The translations under genes and the position numbers were made by a program. Below are positions 46,101-55,400 of a DNA stretch of 64,000 nt, piece after piece (within the stretch, counting starts at the first letter, position 1; each line of letters starts with the position of its first letter). The notes under the pieces are model-generated. The model saw only the letters and a program-made list of their open reading frames with translations. It was not told the origin of the DNA and did no database searches. Source of the DNA: Monoplex corrugatus (Eukaryota; Mollusca; Gastropoda; Littorinimorpha; Ranellidae); assembly GCA_030674185.1 (NCBI GenBank), contig CM060311.1, positions 99,269,513-99,333,512 of the forward strand. Reading direction: 5' to 3'.

Positions 46101-48379
46101 CAGAAGTTCCCTCCACAAAGGAAGCAACTGCCAACTACTAAATCATTAGCATAACAAAAGTAGAGGGGAGTTATATACCCTAGACCATCTGTTACTATAA
46201 TTGAAGTAGCCCGTCCTCAGCTGTTACTTCAATGAAGTAGCCCGTCGTCAGAGTTAACAGTGCGTGACAACACATAAAATCAGAACCTCTGCAAACTAGT
46301 TATGTGCATAATCATATCAATGATTAAAACAAACTGTACCTGAAGCTTTGCAGGGTCTGGACCTTTGGCCTGTGCAGTTGCTCCACTTTTGCTCTTTGTT
46401 TTAAACGTCTTCATCTGGCCACACAAGAATGCACTCTTGTTGGTCACGTGTTCCAGGTTCTTTGTACAAAACTCTTTCAACACCAAAATGGCATCATTGG
46501 GGTTGTACTCTTTCAAAGCATCCAGAGCCCTTTTGTCCAGTTCAGAATGACACAATTTTCCTGTAGAACAAATTCAAACACTGAAACGATGCCAACACAA
46601 TGCTAACAAGGATAATACTAATAACAGTAATAATAAAAACATTTGTAAAGCATGACACACCAAGAAGCAAGATCCTACACACTTAAGAAAACTGCCAGTT
46701 TTTGTTAAACAAACATTTGTCATCTTAAATGGTGTACTTTGCAAATCTGCCAATTGATTTCGTCTGCAATAATTGCTTCCCATAGGCCTGTCAGTGAAGG
46801 GAGTCGGTGCAATACAATAGAGTGTTTACAGATTAGTGACCTTTCGCCCAATTGGTCAGTTTTGTTCAAGCAATTAGAAGCTTATAATTAAGTGCGGAAA
46901 CCAGAGAAAATAATACAACATATGCTGATCAAGATCAAGGGATAGGGAGAGGAAGCGATTGTGTATGCCACTGGCAAGGAAATTCAAGAGACAACTGCAA
47001 ATTTGATGCATCACTTAATATGATGATATGTCAAAGAAACTGGTTTAAAAGACATAGGTGCTACTTGATATTTTTCTCTCATTATCGTCACTTGTCTCTC
47101 AGGACATAAATTTCAGTTTGGATGGATTAAATATTTTCAAAGTGTTTTCCCTTCACACTGAACTGCTGAAGTCAAGGAAACACACACACACACACACACA
47201 CACAAAAGAGACATAACACTTATATGACAACAACAATGGTTTCATACTCGGACTCTTTCTCTCCCTCACACACTCCCACTTTAAGAGTATGCGATGAAAA
47301 TTATGAAAGTGGAAAAGTATTGCAGGATCACGGTGAAGTAATTTGAAACACACAACAAACGACCAGCTGGACTAAAATAAACTTTAGCTACATAAGCAAA
47401 ATATGATGATTACATACATACATTAAACTTAAGAACTCTCCAACTTACTCAGAGAATCCATGTAAACTTTGAGATCAATCATCTGCCTTTACATCTTCAT
47501 GTTATCACTTGATCACCTCACCACCAACCACCCCCCAATTCACCCACCCATCCTGACCAAAGTCTCCAGAAGAAAATTTGACAATGGTTTATTCTGCTGA
47601 ACATATTTGGTCATCATGATAAAGAGAATTTTACTATTTTTCGGGGAAACATATCAGACTAGTGAAAATATTTGCCAGCTAGATCTTAAAATCCACTAGC
47701 CTGGCTGGCTAGTAGAAAATTTTTAATCTTCTCCAGGCCTGTATATGCACCAACATCGTAAGTACTGAGGGAGAAACTGACAACTTCAATGAAAAATTGG
47801 AGACAGCCAAGAGACAGTCAGTGTAAATTACAAACCATTACAATTATAATAAGAGATTTTCGTGCTAAAGTGGGACAGAAAAAAGATGACATAGTTGGGA
47901 CCCTCATGGCCTTGGCACATGAAATGAAAGGGGAAAGAAACAAGACTTCACTGAAAAGTCAAGTGCAATAACGCCATCATCACCACCATTTGTTAAAGAA
48001 CTCGCTCATATTCACAACAAAAAAAATGTTCACATGATGCTACAAATAGTGAACGGTTAAGAGAATAAAATCTCCATGTGTACGTTGTTGAATCTTCCTC
48101 TTTCTTCCCCGTCGTCTTCTGCAGAAGCAAACAAAGGAACCAGGAAAATAAAGATTCTGGTTCTGCAGAAATCGAGGATAAGGTCAAAATCATGAAAACA
48201 TTGAAATTTCAGAAGTTACCTGTTCCATATATCTTGATAAGCTCTTTTGCAACAGTCTTGCTAATTCCATATTCAGTCAGTTTATTGAAGTTCTCAAGAT
48301 TTTCTCCTTCCATTTCAGCATCGGCAACTTTTTCCTGAGCTGGCTGATCGACTCCATTAGCATCGCTTTCAGTTGCCAT
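24874..48379 (-). CDS. SYNCRIP: SYNCRIP / hnRNP Q-R family RNA-binding protein (11 coding exons, 625 aa)
   Basis: Coding exons join in phase into 625 residues, close to the vertebrate length. Residues 1-163 form the N-terminal acidic domain of the hnRNP Q/R family. RRM1 has RNP2 VFCGKI (164-169) and RNP1 RGYCFVTF (203-210). RRM2 has LFVGNI (245-250) and RGFAFLEF (287-294). RRM3 has VLYVRN (340-345) and KDYGFVHF (372-379). A tyrosine-rich stretch (464-481), RG/RGG repeats (about 508-555), a basic KRK/KRR cluster (564-579) and the conserved IAQQPL tail follow. The family binds RNA in nucleus and cytoplasm and acts in splicing, mRNA stability, transport and translation. The start is ATG 48379, the first base of its exon. 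No frameshift is seen; introns carry several transposons. Confidence 0.95.
25240..27329. other. SYNCRIP-like intron 10
   Basis: AT-rich intron with no recognised element or supportable extra exon. Confidence 0.7.
27330..27451 (-). CDS. SYNCRIP: SYNCRIP-like exon 10 (Tyr-rich)
   Basis: Acceptor TGTACAG|ATCC, donor CCCCCT|GTAAGT. It gives [17 protein letters not shown] followed by a proline-rich segment. Phase 1 in, phase 0 out. Confidence 0.92.
28132..28214 (-). CDS. SYNCRIP: SYNCRIP-like exon 9 (Pro/Met-rich)
   Basis: Acceptor CCTTTAG|ATGG, donor ACATG|GTGAGT. It encodes [18 protein letters not shown] and matches the phases on both sides. No domain lies here, so this short exon could be alternatively spliced. 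Confidence 0.85.
28215..30733. other. SYNCRIP-like intron 8
   Basis: Holds a candidate TTAA-ended element (28863-29872) and a C homopolymer near 29,910-29,929. Nothing else recognised. Confidence 0.6.
28863..29872. mobile_element. Candidate 1-kb TTAA-ended non-autonomous element
   Basis: Left end TTAACCCCTTGAGTGCC and the reverse complement of the right end TTAACCTCTTAAGTGCC agree at 15 of 17 positions, both with TTAA outermost. No coding sequence is seen inside. The ends are short, so chance cannot be excluded. Confidence 0.4.
30734..30855 (-). CDS. SYNCRIP: SYNCRIP-like exon 8 (end of RRM3, basic linker)
   Basis: Acceptor TTTGCAG|AAAATT, donor GCTGG|GTAAGC. It completes RRM3 ([14 protein letters not shown]) and continues with a lysine/arginine-rich linker. 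Confidence 0.93.
31433..31606 (-). CDS. SYNCRIP: SYNCRIP-like exon 7 (RRM3)
   Basis: Acceptor TTGTTCAG|GTGAAG, donor GGAGAA|GTAAGC; 58 codons in phase 0. Holds both RNP motifs of RRM3 (VLYVRN and KDYGFVHF). Confidence 0.96.
31726..31797. repeat. Three copies of a 23-bp unit
   Basis: TAGCATGTAATACCTGTCAC plus TAC, three times in tandem, in SYNCRIP-like intron 6. Confidence 0.9.
31943..32326. repeat. Minisatellite, 42-bp unit, about 9 copies
   Basis: Units of the form CAGGTAGCACTCAGCAGCAG followed by TGGTTATACAAATATCTTCTT, with small indels between copies. It lies in SYNCRIP-like intron 6, so it is transcribed with the gene. Confidence 0.93.
32327..36515. other. Rest of SYNCRIP-like intron 6
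   Basis: Contains CT and TG microsatellites (about 34,765-35,003) and otherwise unassigned sequence. A CpG-containing patch near 33,480-33,730 has overlapping short open frames on both strands without recognisable domains. No gene is supported. Confidence 0.5.
34765..35003. repeat. CT/TG microsatellite cluster
   Basis: CT, then TG runs, interrupted by short unique sequence, inside an intron. Confidence 0.9.
36516..36724 (-). CDS. SYNCRIP: SYNCRIP-like exon 6 (RRM2, second half)
   Basis: Acceptor CTTGCAG|AAGG, donor TCCAAG|GTAGCG. It contains RNP1 RGFAFLEF and the VDWADP block, a signature of the family after RRM2. Confidence 0.96.
37186..37321 (-). CDS. SYNCRIP: SYNCRIP-like exon 5 (RRM1 end, RRM2 start)
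   Basis: Acceptor CTTTCAG|CTTGAC, donor GAACAG|GTATTA. It encodes the last strand of RRM1 and RNP2 of RRM2 (LFVGNIP). Confidence 0.95.
38090..38266 (-). CDS. SYNCRIP: SYNCRIP-like exon 4 (RRM1)
   Basis: Acceptor GGTACAG|GTGTTC, donor AAGCAG|GTGAGC; 59 codons, phase 0. It holds [20 protein letters not shown] and RGYCFVTF. The Cys in RNP2 (VFCGKI) replaces the usual Val. Confidence 0.97.
38697..39098. repeat. Minisatellite, 39-bp unit, left block (about 10 copies)
   Basis: Unit AATGTGTGACCACTGCTTTA plus CTTGTAAAACAAAGTGTAG. A 39-bp period keeps frames open on both strands; the plus frame reads a repeating [10 protein letters not shown] pattern. It is split from 40933-41158 by a CR1-like LINE. 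Confidence 0.96.
39099..40932 (+). mobile_element. CR1-like LINE, 5'-truncated, intact RT C-terminal half
   Basis: Starts abruptly inside the RT motif B block ([11 protein letters not shown]) and stays open to a stop at 40041, about 313 codons. [10 protein letters not shown] (motif C) is intact; [33 protein letters not shown] and [10 protein letters not shown] are the usual CR1 C-terminal blocks. The 3' UTR ends GCGCTATACAAATAAAC followed by ATT repeats, a typical CR1-family tail. The 5-bp AATGT flanks both ends (39094-39098 and 40933-40937), fitting a target duplication within the 39-bp minisatellite. It is sense-opposed to the host gene in intron 3. Confidence 0.92.
40126..40662. repeat. 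TG/CA and CT microsatellites in the CR1 3' region
   Basis: TG run near 40,126-40,193 and CA with CT runs near 40,494-40,662, inside the 3' UTR of the CR1-like insertion. Confidence 0.9.
40933..41158. repeat. Minisatellite, 39-bp unit, right block (about 6 copies)
   Basis: Same unit and phase as 38697-39098, resuming directly after the ATT tail of the CR1 insertion. Confidence 0.96.
41665..42027 (-). other. C2H2-type zinc-finger ORF, probable transposon remnant
   Basis: An uninterrupted 120-residue frame starting [10 protein letters not shown] contains C54-x2-C57-x16-H74-x5-H80, a zinc-finger spacing seen in BED-like or C2H2 fingers at the N-terminus of hAT-type and related transposases. No catalytic region follows. 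It lies in SYNCRIP-like intron 3 in the same orientation as the host gene. It may be a non-autonomous element fragment or a short domesticated ORF; the family is not identified. Confidence 0.45.
44449..44520 (-). mobile_element. 3' tail of a CR1-like LINE or related SINE
   Basis: On minus the sequence ends GTGCTATACAAAAGC followed by ATT repeats, matching the tail of the complete 3' end at 40,895-40,932 (GCGCTATACAAATAAAC plus ATT repeats). No coding part is visible. Confidence 0.55.
44702..44896 (-). other. Short acidic ORF, possibly a piggyBac transposase N-terminus
   Basis: Reads [15 protein letters not shown] and then a run of acidic residues, resembling the acidic N-terminal segment of piggyBac-like transposases. 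There is no downstream catalytic domain and no clear ends. The identification is a guess from composition. Confidence 0.25.
45414..45521 (-). CDS. SYNCRIP: SYNCRIP-like exon 3 (end of acidic domain)
   Basis: Acceptor ATTGCAG|GAGC, donor CATGAG|GTTAGT; 36 codons, phase 0. It encodes [20 protein letters not shown] and GPPPD, highly characteristic of SYNCRIP/hnRNP R. Confidence 0.95.
45522..46339. other. SYNCRIP-like intron 2
   Basis: Contains a CA microsatellite and C homopolymer (45,728-45,806) and two copies of GAAGTAGCCCGTC near 46,203-46,250. No gene. Confidence 0.7.
46340..46560 (-). CDS. SYNCRIP: SYNCRIP-like exon 2 (acidic domain)
   Basis: Acceptor TTCTACAG|GAAAA, donor CTTCAG|GTACAG. 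It encodes [14 protein letters not shown] and [12 protein letters not shown], conserved N-terminal domain blocks. Confidence 0.95.
46561..48219. other. SYNCRIP-like intron 1
   Basis: Contains a CA microsatellite near 47,179-47,206 and a LINE endonuclease fragment (47738-47970). No further feature. Confidence 0.7.
47738..47970 (+). mobile_element. RTE-like LINE endonuclease fragment
   Basis: Broken frame reads VYAPTS-like sequence, then [26 protein letters not shown]. The expected GDFNAKVG is RDFRAKVG, so the metal-binding block is lost. Resembles the endonuclease of the element at 52485-55680 but from another subfamily. Confidence 0.7.
48220..48379 (-). CDS. SYNCRIP: SYNCRIP-like exon 1 (start codon)
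   Basis: Acceptor GTGCTTGCAG|ATGGC places the ATG at the first base of the exon; donor GAACAG|GTAACT. It starts MATESDANG and continues with [21 protein letters not shown]. Joined to the upstream non-coding exon the start has an A at -3 and a G at +4. Confidence 0.92.
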
Positions 48380-48540
48380 CTGCAAGCACAAACACAATTT
48401 AACTGCAATCATTTTGATTTCACTCAGGAATGTTTATTAGAAACTCATTCAGTCCTTAAGCTGAACAACAGAAAAGCAAGAAAGTAATTTATAATTACTC
48501 ACTCTAGAATAAACTATAAGAAGGAACTGTTTTTGCAAGT

Positions 48541-48732
48541 TAACCCTTTTAACCCCTGCATGCTATCCACCAACTGCAGAAACTTGATTCTTTGACTCCC
48601 TCACCCTATCCACCAGCTTCCTGCAGGAACCTGGTGGATAGAGGGAGGGTCAAAGAGCTGAATTTTTGCTTTGCTAGCATGGTTGTCAAAGCAGGATGCT
48701 GGTGGACAGGGTGCGCGAGTCAAAGGGTTAAA
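48541..48732. mobile_element. TTAA-ended MITE (piggyBac-like), copy 2
   Basis: Begins TTAACCC and ends GGGTTAA, with the internal TTTGACTCCCTCACCCTATC hairpin, and aligns with 24213-24399 end to end. It lies in the intron upstream of the start-codon exon. Confidence 0.75.
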
Positions 48733-49889
48733 CCAGGCATGGGAACAATCTGTCCTATGGTGGCATGCTGATACCAGGTCAGGGCACCATTTATAATATT
48801 CAGTAAATTCTGTCCCAGATATAGCCTATACACTTTTTTAAGCATTTAAAAAAAAAAAAAAAGGTATTTACCACTTGTTACTGCTAAAGCAATATTTTTA
48901 ATGCCACCTGCTACAGCAGAAATATTTTAAGTGTTTTGATATGTGTTGGCTCATAATTTATTCACAAATCACTTATATTTAAGGCTACATGCCATTGTGT
49001 CCATGTTCCACTGTGTCCACCTAACATTGTGTCCAATACCATAGTAACCTACAGGGCCTATGCTCATAATACTTTAAACAGGGCATGATAGCCCAAACTG
49101 GGTCAACTTGCGTGGAAGACTGCTTCCGAAACTACCAAATTCAGCAGCGTTTTTACTGGCGATAGACACTAGGAGATAAAACCCTTTCATTTTATGTGTG
49201 GCTAGGCTGTGCTTATATTGTGGCTGGACACTGCTTTCTGACCTTTGTATAGTCTATATCTTCAAATCAAAGTGTGCTATAAACTGTGTGAGCTCCTGCA
49301 TCTCTTGATTACATCATCATTGACTTTAAAAAGCGTGATTTTTGTCCGTTTCCAAAAAAAATTCTTAGCATGTGCTTTAGCAAAGCATGACAGCTTCGAA
49401 AGGGTTAAAGACAGATATAATATCTTTCTTATGCTGAATTTACCTATGTAATTTTTTTCACGTTTTAATTCTCATTTCACAAGACAGACCCAGCCGTGTC
49501 TGGCTAAGTTTGGTTTTTTTCCTCTGGGGACTCCGGTTTTCCCTTCAGCCCCTTGGTTGTTGGTTTAGGATGTTTTTCTTCCTGTTCTTCTTCTTCTTCT
49601 TCTGTTGTGTGGCCACAATCAACACTTTATTTTGCCACAGGGTAGAACAGGGGTTCACGAACTGGCTGCCTGACTTTACAAAAAAAAAAAAAAAAACTCC
49701 TCACATTCACACACTCCCTGCCCACTAACTGGATCAAAGGGGACGAGAAGTGACAGGCAGGCATCCTAATGATGGCCCCCGGCACCCCCCCCCCCCCCGC
49801 AGCAGTGGCCCTCCTACCAGCAAACCCCCTACCCACTACCTACCTGACCAAGCACTCTCACATTCATACAGGGCAGTTTATGTTTGTGT
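48733..49889. other. Part of the 5' UTR intron of the SYNCRIP-like gene
   Basis: Holds homopolymer runs (A near 48,848 and 49,679; C near 49,785) and a TTC run near 49,585. No recognised element or gene. Confidence 0.55.
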
Positions 49890-50168
49890 TTGTTTGGGTT
49901 TACTCTTGAAGTTTCGCAGTAGCGAGACTGTCAAGAGTGTCAGCACTGAGGTGGGAGGTGACTGTTTTTAAAACTGTCGGGGGAGTCTGCCTCTACAATA
50001 TGTGCTGGGAGTTCATCCCACTCGGGGGAGAAATGAGAAGTCTGTATTGCTGTTTGTGGTCTGCAAGACGTTTAAACTGCTGACCATGTGATCTTCTGTC
50101 TCTTACTAGGGGGTTTTTCCAGGACACTTTTGTTGACCTGCACCAGGTTATTGTGGATTTTGTACAAC
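49890..50168 (-). mobile_element. LINE 3'-terminal coding fragment (minus)
   Basis: Minus-strand frames read RNSRVTMLYKIHNNLV, then KRLADHKQQYRLLISPPSG, and in the next frame WDELPAHIVEADSPDSFKN, the C-terminal blocks of an L2/CR1-type LINE. One frameshift is present. Confidence 0.7.
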
Positions 50169-50189
50169 ATGGTGACCCTTGAGTTTCTA

Positions 50190-50683
50190 CCAGATCCTTC
50201 ATTGATGATAACGGCCTGGAACAAATGGTGACAGTCCTTACGAGAGGTGGAAACACATTAGACCTCATGTCCAACACCTCAGAACTCATTTCACGAGTTG
50301 AAGCCATGCCACCTCTGTAGTCTATGCAGAGCTGAACATCGTCCCCCACGGAAGAAACCAGTAGAGCGAACTATCACCCTGTATAACAAGGCAGACTGGG
50401 GCAACTTGAAGGAAGCTGTAAAGAAGATAAGGGAAGAAGTGGATGGAATGAAGGATACTGCGAGCACTGAGGGCTTGTGGACACACTTCAAAACAGCGCT
50501 CCTCGAAGCAGTCCAGACCCACATACCTTCCAAGAAATCCCAACCTAACTACAGCCAACCATGGATTACTCCCGAGCTTTGCCGCTTAGTAAACCGACGT
50601 AACCGAGCTTACAAAATGGGGAAAAGGCAGACACACTCAATAACCAGTTCCAGTCTGCATTTAGCGAGGGGAAGACCTACTCC
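50190..50683 (+). mobile_element. LINE endonuclease C-terminus and linker fragment (plus)
   Basis: Reads FIDDNGLEQMVTVLTRGGNTLDLM, then after shifts PVERTITLYNKADWGNLKEAV and SQPWITPELCRLVNRRNRAYK, typical endonuclease-to-RT linker of an L2/CR1-type LINE. Further sequence, NNQFQSAFSEG-like in another frame, shows an internal deletion. Opposite in orientation to 49890-50168, as a twin-primed insertion would be. Confidence 0.7.
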
Positions 50684-50755
50684 CAGTAGAGGTAAATTAG
50701 TGTATGGCTCTTGTAGGAGTGGAGACATGTTGGGGTCTAAAATTTACCTCTACTG
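50684..50755. repeat. 72-bp hairpin with 15-bp perfect inverted ends
   Basis: CAGTAGAGGTAAATT at 50684-50698 is exactly reverse-complemented at 50741-50755. No target duplication is apparent. Confidence 0.7.
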
Positions 50756-51445
50756 GGCTACTACATGAGCCTGTTCTCGAAGGATCTGGTAGGGTAGAGA
50801 GAGACCAGTCTAGGCTATTTGCACTAGAGTGAAGATCGAAAACAAGTAGGTTGTTCTGATGTCCACAAAAGTTACAAAACCGTTGATTTATCGAGTTTCT
50901 CAATTTTGTAAATTGTTCCTCACTGTCACAAACGTTTTCCAGAGCAATGAATTTGTTTTGAACATGTACGCTGAATTTTGTACATGCCGCTTCATCAGTC
51001 TTTAAGAGTCCCAAGATTTAGTTTTCATGGGACGATAAATTACGAGCCTGGACAGACTAAGCTTTATTGACATTTTTACAACTTCCGTCTGGTGAGTTAT
51101 CTTTCCTTATGCACGCCGAAACGCTAGCGCCGGCAACATAACCCTTTTATGCTTAATGGACCCGTCAATACAAAAACATACCAGTTTCTCTTTCAAGTTA
51201 AATATAAACGTGAATTAAATACAAACATTCAATACAAAACAAATCATAGCTCTATCAGCAAAAAGAAGATTCCAACGACGACAAACACGAGTCACGCTGA
51301 CACTACGCCGTCGCCATTAATGAGGTATCGACTACACAAAACTCGTGTTCTCACACGATTTTCAAACGTAGTCCACCATTAATGATATTCAGGATTGGCA
51401 CATCTTATTTCAAATCCATATTAAAGACCAGAAAACGATACTTAC
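50756..51445. other. Spacer next to the first exon of the SYNCRIP-like gene
   Basis: A minus-strand frame (to about 51,014) reads FSVHVQNKFIALE, which is faintly LINE-like but too weak to call. The rest is unassigned. Confidence 0.4.
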
Positions 51446-51540
51446 CTTGACTGACGACAACACTCTAAGCAGAAGTAGAGAAATATCACTACAAGTACTT
51501 CTAACAAAACACCGCTCTCCGACATGCAAAACAATGGCGG
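51446..51540 (-). promoter_or_regulatory. SYNCRIP: Probable non-coding first exon and promoter of the SYNCRIP-like gene
   Basis: On minus a strong donor CAGTCAAG|GTAAGT ends at 51446, and no better donor lies between it and the coding exon. Just upstream are an ATGGCGGC block (51534-51541, plus strand) and a CACGTG E-box (51548-51553), both frequent at housekeeping gene starts. The transcription start itself is not visible, so the right border is approximate. Confidence 0.55.
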
Positions 51541-51633
51541 CTGATATCACGTGATGCACGGGGTTTACAACTTTGTAAGCACGGGACACGCAACCCCAGT
51601 CTGCATTGCTCTGCCTATAGTTTTATCTGTAAT

Positions 51634-51800
51634 CCGTACCCTCGTTAGCTAGGTAGGTTAGAACTAAAGTGCTGGCCAGGCAGGGATCGCGGTTGCGATC
51701 CCCAGCCGTATCCGAAGATTTTTTTTCTTGTTATACTAATCTCCTTTCTGCGGTTGCGACCCTCAACCGTACCGAAGAATTTTTTTCTTCTTTTCTTTTT
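51634..51800 (+). repeat. tRNA-like sequence with duplicated B-box region (possible SINE)
   Basis: TTAGCTAGGTAGGTTAGA resembles an A box and GCGGTTGCGATCCCC, about 45 bases on, a B box. The B-box part followed by CCGTA..CGAAGA and T-rich sequence is repeated about 60-70 bases later. No tRNA cloverleaf can be completed. Confidence 0.3.
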
Positions 51801-52484
51801 TAAATTTCATGTCGACTGAATGGAGATGTAAAGAACTCAGAAGTAATACATTCATTTTGTTTAAGAACCCAGGATAGGGCACAGACTGCTATAAATCTAC
51901 AACTGACATAACTGTTAACGAATTCAACAAGTACTGAATTTACATAAGTGTGTGTGTGTGTGCGTGTGTGTGTGTGTGTGTGAGTTTCCGTCTGTCTGTT
52001 GTCTGTGACAAAAATATGTGGACATGATTTTCTGCTCTTTTATGGATTTTCTTCTAACGCATGCTGGCTGGTTCTTTTATAGAGCTGTGAACTAACGATC
52101 TGATATCTAAAGTTTCATCCCAACTTGCAACATTAAAAACTGACTGGCCTATAGGCTACTCTGCCTATCTTGACGTTTCTGTCATTCTGGTGATCACGTG
52201 TCGGCTCGGCCAGAAGTGCATAGGTCCCTTTTTAATACCCCCTCCTGTTTCAAGAATTTGCCAGTGCACATGGCTAAGTGCAGGCTCAGGGAGTCTCCCA
52301 GATATTGCTGGCAGAGTTGGGTGGAGCGCATATGGAATTATCCAAGTGTGATGTGTCCCTGTTGAACAAACTCAGTCCAAACTCAAAACATATGGCTGGA
52401 TCTGTTGCTAAATTTGGATCAAGCGGAGTCAAGGTTCACGGTGGGGACGATTGAGGAGTTGTGAAAATGTAATGTTGACAGGGA
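51801..52484. other. Spacer upstream of the RTE-like LINE
   Basis: Contains a TG microsatellite near 51,951-51,982. No gene recognised. Confidence 0.5.
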
Positions 52485-55400
52485 GTCAGGTCAGACAAAT
52501 AGGTCTGCTACTGGCAAGCTGTAGCCCAGTACTACCTGTCACAGCAGGAGACTTGGAGAGGGGATTGGCGCCACCAAGGATTAACCTAAGCCCACAGAAA
52601 AGATATGAGAGACACTATAGCCAACAACATACCGGATCGGTCGGGGCCCGGGTTACAAACGACCGCGCTTACCACTGACAAGCACCAGGGTGGAAGTGAA
52701 AAGTCAGCTACTGGGGCAAAGACATCATTCAAACTGCCAACGGAAAAAGCTACCATTGGAACCTGGAATGTCCGTACACTCCATCAGTGCGGCAAAGTAA
52801 AAGAACTAGAGCACGAGCTGAGACGCTACCAATGGGACATTGTGGGTATATCGGAAGTAAGATGGACAGGCTTCGGAGAAGCAATCACAGAGGAAGGACA
52901 CAAGATGTGGTACAGTGGCGAAGAGTCACTACATGAAAATGGCGTAGCTTTCATCGTACGCAAAGAAGTCATTGGATGCATCATGAGCTGCACGCCTGTC
53001 AACAGCAGAATCATCAGCATTCGGGTGTCAGCCAAACCAAAGAACATCACCATCATACAAGTGTATGCTCCAACTACCAGCCATGAAGACCAGGTGGTTG
53101 AAGAATTCTATGAGAAAATAGAAGACACCATCGGAAAAGCCCCAGGAAAGACATCATCATAGTTCAGGGGGACTTCAACGCCAAAGTCGGCCCAGATGCC
53201 TACAAAAACTGGGCTGGAACAGTGGGTCAATTTTGGCACAGGGGAAACTAATGACAGGGGACTTCGCCTTCTGGAGTTTGCCTGCACCCAACGGCTCACC
53301 ATTGCCAACACCCTATACCCCCACAAACTGTCAAGAAGAACAACCTGGCATGCGCCGAACGGAAAGACTCACAACCAGATCGACTTTGTCCTCACACCGC
53401 GGCGCTTCAAATCAAGCATTAATAAAGCAAAGACGAGGACATACCCTGGAGCTGATATAGGCAGCGACCACGACCTCGTGCTGCTCACAATGAAGATCAA
53501 ATTGAAAAAGAAGTACCAAGCTGCGCAGCCACGCATCAAGTTTGACCTGGAAAAGCTAAAAGATCCAGAGATAGAAGAGGCATTCCAGGCACAGCTCGGG
53601 GGGCGGTTCGCGGCACTCAACTTCCTGGACAGCGACATCAACGACCTCACAAACAACTTTGGTGAGGCAGTCCGCGAAACAGCAGAGGAGGTACTGGGGC
53701 GACAGAGGAAGAAACACCAAGCATGGATCTCAAATGACATCCTTGACCTCTGCGACAACAGAAGATCACTGAAGAAGACGAAAAACTCCAGCCCTGAAGA
53801 AGCCGCACAGTATCGTAAAACCAACAACCTTGTAAAGAAGAAAATGATTGAAGCCAAAGAACAATGGATCAACAACCAGTGTGAGAACATCGAGAAAGGC
53901 ATGAAAAAAGGAAACAGCAAACATGCCTTCACCACACTGAAAAACCTTACCAAGACGCAGCAAAACAGATCGTCAGTCATCGAGGATACCTCAGGCGAGC
54001 TGCTGACAGAAAGCTCCGCTGTTCTGAACAGATGGACGCAGTACTGCCAAGAACTATACAACTACCAATACAGCCAGATGACAGTTTGTTTCAGGGGGAC
54101 TCAACACCATTGAGGGAATCCTCACCGCTACCAGTGATGAGAGAAGAAGTGGAAGAAGCCATCCGCAGCCTACCAGCAGGGAAATCACCTGGAGCAGACA
54201 ATATCCCAGCAGAGCTGCTCAAACATGGAGGGAATGATTTGGTCACTCGTGTAACATCGATTTGTCAGAAGATCTGGGAGACAAAACAGTGGCCCACAGA
54301 ATGGACTCAATCACTCATCATCCCCCTGCCCAAAAAGGGAAATATGCGCCAATGCCAGAACTACAGAACAATAAGTCTCATTAGCCACACCAGCAAGATC
54401 ATGCTCAGAGTCATATTGAATCGACTGAAGAAAGAAGCGGAAGAACACCTTGCGGAAGAACAAGCTGGATTTAGGGCGGGCAGAAGCACAGTAGAACAGA
54501 TCTTCACCTGCCGGATAATGATGGAGAAACATCTGCAGCATCAGAGAGACCTGTTCCACAACTTCATAGACTTTAAAAAAGCATTCGACAGGGTGTGGCA
54601 TAAGGGTTTGTGGCAGGTGCTAAGAAAGTTTGGCATTGAGGAAGGTCTCGTCCAAACCATCCAGGCGCTGTATAACACTGCCAGCAGCGCAGTTCTCCTC
54701 AACAACCAGATAGGGGACTACTTCAAGACCACAGTTGGAGTCCGTCAAGGCTGCCTACTCTCTCCCGTGCTGTTCAATCTCTTCCTGGAGAACATCATGC
54801 GTGAAGCCCTCCATGACTTGCACTCCACTGTCTCCATCGGAGGAAGAACCATCAACAACCTGAGGTTCGCAGATGACATCGACCTGATGGGAGGCAGCAA
54901 CGAAGAACTACAAGACCTGACATGAGACTGGAAGAAAGTGCAGGTGCACACGGAATGGAAGTGAGCACAGAAAAAAGCAAAGTCCTGGTCAACAGCACAA
55001 CCAACACCCATGCTGAAATCTACATGAACGGGCAACAGCTTGAAGAAGTGGACGCTTTCAAATACCTTGGCGCCACTCTCACCAAAGACGGTCGCTCTAC
55101 AACAGAAATCAAGACCAGACTAGCGATCGCAACAGCAGCGATGGTAAAGCTAAACAAGATCTGGAAGAGCAGAGAGATCGGCTTTCCATCGAAGATGAAG
55201 CTGTACAAGTCCCTGGTGCTCCCCATCCTGCTGTATGGATGCGAGAGCTGGACCATGACAGCAGAGACCACCAAGAGAATCCAGACGTTTGAAACTAAAT
55301 GCTTCAGGCGCTTGCTCGGGATCTCTTGGCAAGATCGGAAGACAAACGACTTTGTGTGGAGCCAAATAACAACACTCGCAGGCCCACAAGAACCCCTCCT

